Below, in pieces: positions 31,237 to 40,529 of a stretch of 64,000 bases of DNA; position 1 is the first letter of the stretch, and each line of letters opens with the position of its first letter. This stretch comes from Hydnum rufescens UP504 (lineage: Eukaryota > Basidiomycota > Agaricomycetes > Cantharellales > Hydnaceae), in NCBI GenBank assembly GCA_014904985.1, contig MU128949.1, forward strand, positions 95,323-159,322, written 5' to 3'. Under the pieces are notes generated by a model. The model ran no database searches and was not told the origin of the DNA. It saw only the letters and a program-made list of their open reading frames with translations. The translations under genes and the position numbers were made by a program.

Positions 31237-31866
31237 TGTCAGAGTTCATCTGTTTCCTGGTTAATTCCAGATTTGTTTCTGGTTTGTTTCCAGTTTTGGT
31301 TCCAGCCTGTTTCTGATTTGTCCCCATCTCCATTTCATTTCCCCTTCATTTCCTCATTTCCTTTACTTCCAGTTCCCACACACTTACCCCTGGCCCTGTC
31401 CCTGTTCCCTCCACTTTCCCGTCCCCTGCCCGCTCCCCTCTTGTGCCTGCCCCCCTGTAACCACCTCTCATTAAGCGATCAATCCCCTGTAGTATAGGAA
31501 CTATGTATAAGTAGTCCAGGGCGACATCCAGAGACTCAGCTTTGGTCTCTCAGGATTTCCACTTCTACTCCAGACTACAGGTTAGCCTCACTGTACCTAT
31601 TCCCTTAATGTTAATCTCAGGATTTCTGCTTCTACTCCGGACTACAGTCTGAGTACTTTCCAGTTGACTCCATGAGCTTAAGGACTGCTGTGCTCATTTC
31701 TGCCTAGTCCCTTCTGGGCTGCTGGACTGCCTCTCTGTCCCCTCCTATCCTCATTATCTCATTCTTGCCCGGATTCTCCCGGACTTAGCCAGACTTACAC
31801 CAGACTTAGTTGGAGTTATCTGTGTTTATATTTGTTTGGTGCTCTCATCGCAGCATGGCCCTGACA
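31237..31866 (+). repeat. Chromovirus 3' LTR
   Basis: 630 bp, TGTCAGAG...CCTGACA, followed by the target duplication GACCA. It contains TATAAG at 31,506-31,511 and the predicted self-primer AGCTTTGGTCT at 31,538-31,548. Confidence 0.92.
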
Positions 31867-31871
31867 GACCA

Positions 31872-33710
31872 ATAGCTTCAAACAGGATTGTGTTCTGTGC
31901 ATTATTATGCTGGACATTCTTTGATTGCTCTGACACACTTTGCATGATTGCTTGCAGTATGTGGTGGATTACAGAGTGTACCATTGGGTCCTCTGATGGT
32001 TCAGAATCAGTGCATCACAGAATGCACAGGTCATGGGTTCCACTCACTGGGTGTAGGATAATACTGCAACAAGCAAAGAAGCTTAACCTGCAACCAAGGC
32101 ATGGGAACTTTGTAGTAAAGATATTTGGCCAGGAACTCTTTTTCAATCATGATCTAATGGACTGGGGTCATCAAATATTGTCAGATATGGAATCTGGTGC
32201 ACCTTATGCAAGCAGTCCACAGATTTTGTGTAGCAGACTGCATATGCATCAAGATCATCTTGAGAAAGTGCCATGGCCAAACTTGTTACACAGATGATGA
32301 CACCCTATGAGCCAAATGTTATTAAAGCTCTTGAGCCCTTGAGATGCAAAATAGGAAAGGATGTCACACCAAATCCATATCATCCATGATGGACACTATT
32401 CACAATGCCCACTCATCAGCAGGAATCACATCAGGATGGTTCTGGTAGAGTTGAAGAAGTGTTAATAAAGCTTTCTTCTTCACAAAGCTTTGGAATGTTC
32501 TGCAAAATGGTGTCAGCAATGATCTCAAAATTGACTGAGAGACACCTATGGCAATGTTAATAATTGATGAACATCTGGAGCTAAGGACTAAGACTCTTGC
32601 ATTCGTGGTATGGAATGTGTTGCTGAGTCCACAGATCTTGCCAGAATTTGGCTATCCTGAAATTGACCATGTAAACCATGTCAGAGGTCTGAGTGTTAGG
32701 TAACCTGATGAGGAAGTTATCTATAGAAAAACCATAGTTAGTACTGTTGGTGGCTGCAGGTTGAACATCCTGAGGTGTGCATGCTTCTGAAGTCTGTTAC
32801 AAAAATAAGCATTGTCCTCGGGGGTGGTCTGCAATTCGAGTGTGTGCACTACAAGACATTAGTGGGATATATCCAAGAGAATGTTTTGACACAAAACAGT
32901 TGAAGAGTCAAAGAGCAATGTATAACACATTTGGGGCCTGCACATCACAGCAGTGACACTGCTTGAATTCTTTCATGTGGAAAGGAGGGAGGAGGGAGAT
33001 GAGGTTGTTGAAACCCTTTTCTAAGGCACTCACATCAGGGAAAGATGATATCACCCCAGTATGGATAGGCTTGATCTGGCTCTTGGTAATCATGGTAATC
33101 ATGCACATGAGATCACTGACAGAGCCAGCCAATTATTTCTCTCTCGAAGTCTCAGATTCAGTGGGTCTCCAGGCCACAATAATAAATACAAACTTACATG
33201 AATTGACTCACCTTTGGGGTAATCGCTGGAGTGACAGGTGGCAAACTTGATTGACCAAGCTTGAAGTGCCATGGCTGGATTAAGTTACAGTAGGAGTGAT
33301 TACAAAAGTTACTGGAGGTGTGCATAGTTGCTTTTACTGGCAAATGTGTTGATATAAAATGTGGAAATTTTTTCATACCTATTGATGCCATTTAGTGTAG
33401 TATCACACATGCCATTGAGGATGGGGGCAAGGGGGCAATATGAGACAATAGAAGAGAGGGGAGTGACTCCACCAGCATGAATCCCATTTGCCCACATCTG
33501 CTTATGGATTCAGTAGAGTTTGAGGAAGTGGACTGGAGAAGGTGGGATTGGGCAAAACCAGTGAACATATGCCAAAAGGGGCTGACCTGGTCCCAAGTGA
33601 AAGACAAGGCAGAGTTCACCAACCTGACAGTCTTACAATCATAAATTATTAGGATCAGTTAGGATCTTTGACACCAAGTAGCTTGGGGGTTTAATCCATA
33701 CCTTTGAGGT
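31872..33710 (-). other. Degenerate host-like coding remnants, unidentified
   Basis: Several minus-strand segments look like decayed protein sequence: GIHAGGVTPLSS with DTTLNGINRYEKISTFYIN (33.3-33.5 kb), ALEKGFNNLISLLPPFHM (33.0 kb) and QNIPKLCEEESFINT (32.5 kb). None has a motif I can name. They probably belong with 18,961-19,402 to sequence that the chromovirus split at GACCA. Stops and phase changes are frequent and CpG is rare. Confidence 0.35.
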
Positions 33711-33866
33711 AGGCTATTGCACGGGGTCCCCGCGGGGGAATTTAGGACCTCCCGCCCTGCGGGGTTGAAAACCCGCCCCCGTGACTCACGGGTGTAAAAG
33801 CCGCGGGATACAAGAAGGGGTTGAAAAACCCGGGGGACCCCGCGGGAACCCTGCGGGACAATGATC
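33711..33866. repeat. CpG-rich short interspersed element
   Basis: About 155 bp of CGCGGG-rich sequence begins AGGCTATTGCACGGGGT and ends near CCCTGCGGGACAATG, within otherwise CpG-poor DNA. The same 17-bp end occurs inverted at 38,028-38,044. It has no coding potential. It is either a separate small element or one end of a larger unit enclosing the palindrome. Confidence 0.55.
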
Positions 33867-34367
33867 ACAGTATTGATACCAGAGAATGACTGTAATTTGC
33901 TTGGGTGTGGTCCCTCAAGTTCCTTGTGCAATGTAGCAAGAGGGAGTGGCTGGAGGGAGAGGAGAGGAGTTGTGAGAGGGAATTACTTAGGAAGGATCAG
34001 GTCCTTGAATGAGATTGGCTGCCGACTCTCCACAGAGCCAGTGATTCAAAACTAATGACACTAAGTACTTAGGTGGGAAGGGGCCAAAGGGCTCATACAT
34101 TGGGACAGTCAGGGTGTTCATCTTCCACTAATCTCACCATCCACATCTTCATCCTCAACCATAATCCAGAGATTCCAGGGCACCATGAATGTCTTGATCC
34201 TTTCAAAAGTCGGGTGATCATCAGATTAATACACAGTAAAGACCTTGTGATGGGTTGAACATGGGCTTGAAGACTTCAGGGCAGATGTCACTATTTACAG
34301 AGTTGTGGGATAATGGATACATGGAGTTCGAACTGATTGGATAACGCGGAAACATGGAGGGGCTGAT
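33867..34367. other. Left flank of palindromic element
   Basis: No gene recognised. The sequence up to about 34,350 does not match the right flank of the palindrome (37,740 onward), so the inverted repeat starts at about 34,368. Confidence 0.4.
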
Positions 34368-35779
34368 TGCCACACACCCGCTTCGGCGGGTGTGTGGCTC
34401 CGTATTTGAGGTCGCCTCGTTGTATTGGTTGCGAATAGTCGAGAGTTAGGGTCTTGGGTGGCTGCGCGCATGCCTGTATTTCGCCCGGGCCTTGCCCGTG
34501 GATTCTTTGGACGGGGGTTTTGCGGAGTGAGAAAATCTAGAATAGTGCGTATGTTAGTTTTAAAAAAATAACAAAAGCAACGCCAAAAGAGCAGCCGGGG
34601 CTGCTCTTTTGGTGTCATTGTACACCCTGTAATAAAAAACACATACCTAATATTGCCACACACCCGCCAAAGCAGGTGTGTGGCACCGTACTTGTTTCGT
34701 CGTCGTATGGGTTGTGGGTACTCAAGAGTCGGGGTCTTGGGTGGCTGCGCACTCCTGTGTTTCGTGGTGCGTTGTCTGTGCATTCTCCGGGTTGGGTTTC
34801 GCAGAGGGAGAAAGAATTAAATACGTTAGTAAAAAAAAAACACAAGCAACGCCAAAAGAGCAGCTGGTGCTGCTCTTTTGGCGTTGTAATACACCCCATA
34901 ATTTTAAACAACGGACCTAATACACCCACCGAAGTGGGTGTGGCGCCGTACTTGATTCGTCGTTGTAGGGGTTGGGGATACGCGAGGGTTGAGGTCCTGG
35001 GTGGCTGTGCGCACGCCTGTATTTCGCCCGGGCCTTGTCCGCGGATTCTTTGGATGGGGGTTTCGCGGAGTGAGAAAACCTAGAATAGTGCATATGTTAG
35101 TTTAAAAAAAAAAACAAAAGCAACGCCAAAAGAGCAGCCGGGGCTGCTCTTTTGGCATCGTCGTACACCCCATAATAAAAAAACACATACCTAATATTGC
35201 CACACACCCACCAAAGTGGGTGTGTGGCGCCGTACTCGTTTCGTCGTCGTATGGGTTGTGGGCACTCGAGAGTCGGGGTCTTGGGTGGCTGCACACTCCT
35301 GTATTTCGTGGTGCATTGTCTGTGCATTCTCCGGATCGGGTTTTGCGGAGGGAGAAAGAACCTAGAATAATTAAATATGTTAGTAAAAAAAAAATACCAT
35401 AAGCAATGCCAAAAGAGCAGCTGGTGCTGCTCTTTTGGCGTCGTAATACACCCCGTAATTTAAAAAAACTGACCTAATACACCCACCAAAGTGGGTGTGG
35501 CGCCGTACTTGATTCGTCGTTGTAGGGGTTGAGGATACGCGAAGGTTGAGGTCTTGGGTGGCTGCGCGCGCCCCCGTATTTCACCCTTGGTGCATAATTC
35601 GACTGGGGTTTCGCGGAGGGAGAAAGGATCTAGAATAACAAATTTGTTAGTAAAAAAAAACAACACAAGCAACGCCAAAAGAGCAGCTGTTGCTGCTCTT
35701 TTGGCGTCGCCGTACACCCCAGATAGAAAACTTACCTAATAGTGCCACACACCCGCTGCGGCGGGTGTGTGGCACCATC

Positions 35780-36075
35780 TCGTGCTTGCTTCAGCTTAGT
35801 AGAGTAGAATCGGACGAGATTCAACACCGGCGATTGCTGGTCTCAAAAAAGCGCCCAAGTAGGGGCAGTACAAGGCTCATATAAATAGATAATAGATACC
35901 TACACATAGAATACTAAATAATACATATTTAGTATTATTCTATGTGTATCTATTATCTATTTATATGAGCCTTGTACTGCCCCTACTTGGGCGCTTTTTT
36001 GAGGCCGGCAATCGCCGGCATTGAATCTCGTCCGATTCTACTCTACTAAGGCCACCTGAAGCAAGCACGAGATGG
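35780..36075. repeat. Central core of palindromic element copy 1
   Basis: The centre lies near 35,924 in AT-rich sequence (TAGAATACTAAATA and its complement). Moving outward each side has AAAAAAGCGCCCAAGTAGG, then an imperfect CCGGCAATCGCCGGCATTGA-like palindrome, then AGTAGAGTAGAATCGGACGAG, before the innermost hairpin A. The GCGCCCAA and CCGGCAATTGCYGG words recur in the core of the copy centred at 59,844 and in the half copy at 55.5 kb. Confidence 0.75.
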
Positions 36076-36114
36076 TGCCACACACCCGCCGCAGCGGGTG
36101 TGTGGCACTATTAG

Positions 36115-37617
36115 GTAAGTTTTTTATCTGGGGTGTACGGCGACGCCAAAAGAGCAGCAACAGCTGCTCTTTTGGCATTGCTTGTGTTGTTTTTTTTTTA
36201 CTAACAAATTTGTTATTCTAGATCCTTTCTCCCTCCGCGAAACCCCAGTCGAATTATGCGCCGAGGGTGAAATACAGGGGGCATGCGCAGCCACCCAAGA
36301 CCTCAACCTTCGCGTATCCTCAACCCCTACAACGACGAATCAAGTACGGCGCCACACCCACTTCGGTGGGTGTATTAGGTCAGTTTTTTTAAATTACGGG
36401 GTGTATTACGATGCCAAAAGAGCAGCACCAGCTGCTCTTTTGGCATTGCTTATGGTATTTTTTTTTACTAACATATTTAATTATTCTAGGTTCTTTCTCC
36501 ATCCGCGAAACCCGATCCGGAGAATGCACAGACAATGCACCACGAAATACAGGAGTGCGCAGCCACCCAAGACCCCGACTCTCGAGTGCCCACAACCCAT
36601 ACGACGACGAAACGAGTATGGCGCCACACACCCACTTTGGCGGGTGTGTGGCAATATTAGGTATGTGTTTTTTTATTATGGGGTGTACGACGACGCCAAA
36701 AGAGCAGCCCCGGCTGCTCTTTTGGCATTGCTTTTGTTTTTTTTTTTAAACTAACATACGCGCTATTCTAGGTTTTCTCACTCCGCAAAACCCTCATCCA
36801 AAGAATCCGCGGACAAGGCTCGGGCGAAATACGGGCGTGCGCGCAGCCACCCAGGACCTCAACCCTCGCGTATCCCCAACCCCTACAACGACGAATCAAG
36901 TACGGTGCCACACACCCACTTCGGTGGGTGTATTAGGTCCGTTTTTTAAAATTATGGGGTGTATTACAACGCCAAAAGAGCAGCACCAGCTGCTCTTTTG
37001 GCGTTGCTTGTGTTATTTTTTTTTACTAATGTATTTAATTACTCTAGGTTCTTTCTCCCTCTGCGAAACCCAACCCGGAGAATGCACAGACAACGCACCA
37101 CGAAACACAGGAGTGCGCAGCCACCCAAGACCCTGACTCTCGAGTACCCACAACCCATACGACGGCGAAACAAGTACGGTGCCACACACCTGCTTCGGCG
37201 GGTGTGTGGCAATATTAGGTATGTGTTTTTTATTACGGGGTGTACAATGACACCAAAAGAGCAGCCCCGGCTGCTCTTTTGGCGTTGCTTTTGTTATTTT
37301 TTTAAAACTAACATACGCACTATTCTAGATTTTCTCACTCTGCAAAACCCCCATCCAAAGAATCCACGGGCAAGGCCCGGGCGAAATACAGGCATGCGCG
37401 CAGCCACCCAAGACCCTAACTCTCGACTATTCGCAACCAATACAACGAGGCGGCCTCAAATACGGAGCCACACACCCACCAAAGCGGGTGTGTGGCAATA
37501 TTAGGTGTGTGTTTGTTTTTATTACAGTGTGTACCATGGTGCCAAAAGAGCAGCACTAGCTGCTCTTTTGGCATTGCTTGTGTTCTTTTTTTTTTACTAA
37601 CCTATTTATTATTATAG
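36115..37617 (+). repeat. Right-arm array of intron-like and exon-like segments
   Basis: Intron-like segments: 36115-36221, 36379-36489, 36661-36771, 36937-37047, 37219-37328, 37505-37617 (107, 111, 111, 111, 110 and 113 nt). Donors are GTAAGT, GTCAGT, GTATGT, GTCCGT, GTATGT and GTGTGT. Each has hairpin B in the middle, a T-rich tract, CTAAC (or CTAAT) and an acceptor of the CTAG type. Exon-like segments between them are 157, 171, 165, 171 and 176 nt. Exons 36490-36660, 36772-36936 and 37048-37218 join in one open frame in the same phase. The left arm mirrors this on the minus strand (for example intron-like 35,630-35,735). Splicing is predicted only. Confidence 0.6.
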
Positions 37618-37894
37618 GTCCTCTCTCCCTCTGCACAACCCCACCTGAAGAATGCCACCCAAGACCCCAACCCCGAGTATCAATGACGAAATACATATGG
37701 TGCCACACCCACTTCGGCGGGTGTGGCAACATTCAGTTACATTTTATATTATGGTGCTCTTTTGTTGAATTTTTTTTCCTTACTAATGTAAATGTGTCTA
37801 TAATAATAATAAATTAATAAATAAATAATTGGTTACCTAACAGTGGACAGGAGATATGAATTTTGATGTTGAGATGATACATCCACTTACAGCC

Positions 37895-38044
37895 TCTGGT
37901 GGTTTCAAAACCCGCCTGCATATTCCCGGGGATGGCAAGTTCTTGGCGGGTTTTAGGCACAGGTCCACATTGGTACTCCCGCCCCACGGGGATTTCCCCC
38001 GCGGGGTCAAAACCCGCGGGTTTTGAAACCCCGTGCAATAGCCT
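37895..38044. repeat. CpG-rich short interspersed element, inverted relative to 33,711
   Basis: It contains GGTTTCAAAACCCGCC and CGCGGGTTTTGAAACC blocks and ends ACCCCGTGCAATAGCCT, the complement of the start of the 33,711 element. It adjoins the 3' cut end of the Plavaka-type gene, so it interrupts that gene. Confidence 0.55.
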
Positions 38045-39121
38045 AGTGAGAACAACATATGCATGGCAATTGATTTTTTGCCAGACATCTGACACAATGT
38101 TTCCCAGCATCAGATATGCAGTGTACATGACCTTATCACCCAAGAAGTTTGAGAGATGGGTCTTGTCAGTGGCAAGGATCACTCCAGTCAAAGTAACACC
38201 TCTGGGAAATGTATCCTATGGAAGGGTGAGCAATCTGGACACATAAAACAATTCTAAAAAAAAAAAAACCAACCTGGACTTCATTCCACAACAATCCAGT
38301 GACCATCTCATTATAGACATGGGTCACCCCATCAGGCTCAAAAACCTCAGGGGCCTCATACTGCATTGAATCCTGGAAGGTCAGATTGCCAAACAACTTG
38401 GCAATGCATTCATGGATGTTGTGATAAAATAAAATTTGTGGTTTGTCAGGTGCTTCCTCCATAACAATAGTCTTGGAAGACCACTGTGGACTGCAGTGCA
38501 TCACCTGTTCAACATGCTCATACATCTCCTTTGCAGATGTGAATGACAGTGTGCCCCTACTGCAAATCTTAAGATACATTAGTTGATGAATTTAGTTGAT
38601 GGCTAATTTACACTCACATATTTGAGATGCAAAAATTGATCAATTTTGGCAGCAGTGAGCTTGGACAGTGTCAGCCAAGCAACAAGATTGTATTCATCCT
38701 CAGTCACCCATGGATGAAACAGGAAGTCAGCATTTTCATTTTGTCAGATATTGTCCCATCGCATGCCTTCTTTGGGGCCCTTCTGTGCTGCTCCAGGGAC
38801 ACTGTAGATGATGTATTCATCCTTTGGGGCAGCTGGAACCATGTCATGAGGTGGTGATTCAGCAAAGTGTGGATTCTTGGTGATAACCCTATTGCTGTTT
38901 GTGTCCAGAACACTCTCATTGAGATCATTTTCATCCTCATTTGGATTGTCTTCCTCTGAGTCCTCATTTGGATCATCCTCATCAATATTTGTGGTATTGT
39001 CAGCAATGTGGTTCCTCAGGTCATGTTCATGTGCTTGTCTGCACATTGGTGTTTGGCTGACATGGCTCGAAAGGCCACGAGAAGACTTGAGACATTGATC
39101 ACAGTAGAGGCAATGATACAT
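38045..39121 (-). pseudogene. Plavaka-type transposase, N-terminal part, truncated
   Basis: ATG 39121 starts with a C2H2-like finger (HCLYCDQC, then GLSSHV and MCR). Exon 1 runs to 38,618 with one TGA after DNI. Intron 38,568-38,617 (GTGAGT...TTAAG) joins to 38,274-38,567, and intron 38,216-38,273 joins in phase to 38,045-38,215. The second and third exons give SSKTIVMEE, NIHECIAKLFGNLTFQDSMQY, YNEMVTGLLWNEVQ, and GVTLTGVILATDKTHLSNF followed by AYLMLGNIVSDV. These match the conserved start of Plavaka-group transposases of Agaricomycete DNA transposons. The catalytic core is lost where the CpG-rich element begins at 38,044. Acidic DNEDDPNEDSEE-like repeats lie between the finger and the core. 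Confidence 0.7.
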
Positions 39122-39314
39122 CAAGTCAATATGGTGTGGGAGAAGGTAACCCTCTGGATGTAGTTGAGTCAGTTATTAACTGTACAGATTTGCCAGATTT
39201 GCCAAGAGTGCACCTTTTGTAAACTGGAATGCTGCTTTTTCTCCCTCTCTCAGAGACTCTCTGTTATTCCCTCTACCTTCCATTTTACTCTTCCACCCAT
39301 GTCAGGTTCCCAAA

Positions 39315-39818
39315 TGTTAGTGGTGTCAAAGTCCCTTAAGCCACTTCAGTAGACTTATGGATCAAGGGATTGGCTCCCTAGTAGCTAGAACCCTTTTATT
39401 CCCTTTTCTCTCATTTTCTATCCTAAACCAGTGGGAAGCTTCTCCCACAGGGAGTTTGGTGCTGCCCTGGGAATTGCCACCTTACTTAGATAGTCTTCAT
39501 TAGTTACATAAGCTGTAAGGGAAAAGCTGTGGCAATGCCTGAAGCAATGTATCTTTTCTACCACCATCAACTGTCTGGCTCATAGAGTCACAGACCTGTT
39601 GAATATGCACTACACACTGTACAACTCCCAGCTTTATGACTAAACCCTCTTACTTTTTCCTAGTGGGAATAGAAACCCTAACCCTCCAGGAACTGCTAGC
39701 CTGTCGGGCTAGGCAGAATGGTCTCAGTCCCACAGACTGGACTAATCCACTGGATCTGGAACCTCCTCCATCCTCTGGTCCCCCCCCACTCCTTAATTCA
39801 GATACTACCGAATTAACA
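39315..39818 (+). repeat. Left LTR of 10.26-kb element
   Basis: 504 bp, near-identical to 49,072-49,572. Confidence 0.9.
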
Positions 39819-39891
39819 CTGGTGGAGTGTGTAAGAACTCCATTGGTGGGTCCCTACAGGACTGCCCATGGTTCGAACTCAGCACCCTCAT

Positions 39892-40524
39892 TGTCAGGGC
39901 CATGCTGCGACGAGGGCACCAAACAAATGTAAACACAAATAATTCTGGCTAAGTCTGGTGTAAGTCTGGCTAAGTCCACAAGAATCTGGGCAAGAATGAG
40001 ATAAGGAGGTCAGGGATGTTGGAGGAGTGGTCCAGCAGCCTGGAAGGGACTAGGTGGAAATGAGCACAATGGTCCTTAAGCTCATGGAGTCAACTGGATA
40101 ATACTCGGAGCTGTAGTCCAGAGTAACAGCGGAAATCCTGAGATTATGTAATATGAATATGGAATACATGAAGGCTGACCTGTAGTCCGGAGTAACAGCG
40201 GAAATCCTGAGAGACCAAAGCTGGGGTCTCTGGACTTCGCTCTCGGACTACTTATACATGATGACTATACTATGGGGGAGTGATCGCTAAACTGTGGGTG
40301 GTTACAAGGGGGACAGGAACAGGAACAGGAACTTGGCCAGGGGGCAAACCGGAAGCAATGGGAAATGAAAGGGAAATGAATAGGGTTGGATTGGAGTCAA
40401 ACCAGAAGCAAAGTGGACTTGGGCAAAGGAACTAAGTGGAGAACTGGACTGGAGGTGGGTGGACAAGGGCCAGAGTGATCTGGAGTGGACCGGAGTGGAC
40501 CAGAGTAAGGGACAAACCCTGACA
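39892..40524 (-). repeat. Solo LTR related to the chromovirus LTR
   Basis: On the minus strand it begins TGTCAGGGTTTGTCC and ends CATGGCCCTGACA. The target duplication is CTCAT (39,887-39,891 and 40,525-40,529). It shares the AGCTTTGGTCTCTCAGG block with the chromovirus LTR but belongs to a distinct subfamily, like 52,482-53,124. It was left by LTR-LTR recombination inside the 10.26-kb element. Confidence 0.88.
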
Positions 40525-40529
40525 CTCAT

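Larger units (their letters stand above)
19403..31871 (+). mobile_element. Ty3/gypsy chromovirus, complete but decayed, with nested element
   Basis: The element runs 19,408-31,866 and is flanked by the 5-bp duplication GACCA (19,403-19,407 and 31,867-31,871). LTRs begin TGTCAGAG and end CCTGACA. After removing the nested insertion it is about 7.35 kb. Order: 5' LTR (split), gag, protease, reverse transcriptase, RNase H, integrase, chromodomain, a 1.05-kb 3' region with antisense frames, a polypurine tract (AAGAGGGGGG, 31,225-31,234), then the 3' LTR. All the pol stops I checked are TGA. It is a non-functional copy of a Tf1/sushi-like element. Confidence 0.92.
34368..37735. mobile_element. Giant palindromic element with hairpin/intron-like module arrays, copy 1
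   Basis: Two arms of about 1.55 kb (34,368-~35,924 and ~35,925-37,497) are near-perfect inverted complements; the right side has one extra module to 37,735. Each arm alternates two hairpins. Hairpin A pairs CCACACACCC with GGGTGTGTGG, or a shorter CACCC/GGGTG form. Hairpin B pairs GCCAAAAGAGCAGC with GCTGCTCTTTTGGC. A occurs near 34,368, 34,659, 34,926, 35,200, 35,478, 35,744, 36,076, 36,353, 36,623, 36,910, 37,175, 37,470 and 37,702. B occurs near 34,585, 34,849, 35,126, 35,408, 35,678, 36,144, 36,413, 36,697, 36,970, 37,250 and 37,541. It is CpG-rich and therefore probably young. No transposase is visible; target duplication not determined. Confidence 0.85.

Noticed and set aside
34585..34620. 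Hairpin B followed by T-runs taken as rho-independent terminators
   Set aside because: The organism is eukaryotic, the T-runs fit polypyrimidine tracts before CTAAC and acceptor, and hairpins occur symmetrically on both strands.
34585..37541. Regularly spaced hairpins taken as a CRISPR array
   Set aside because: The units are ~270 bp apart, differ from each other and form long palindromes within intron-like segments. The setting is a fungal genome, and there are no short direct repeats with uniform spacers.
33711..38044. Whole segment as a single transposon with 17-bp terminal repeats
   Set aside because: Kept only as a hypothesis: flanking target duplication could not be found, and each end could be a separate ~150-bp element.
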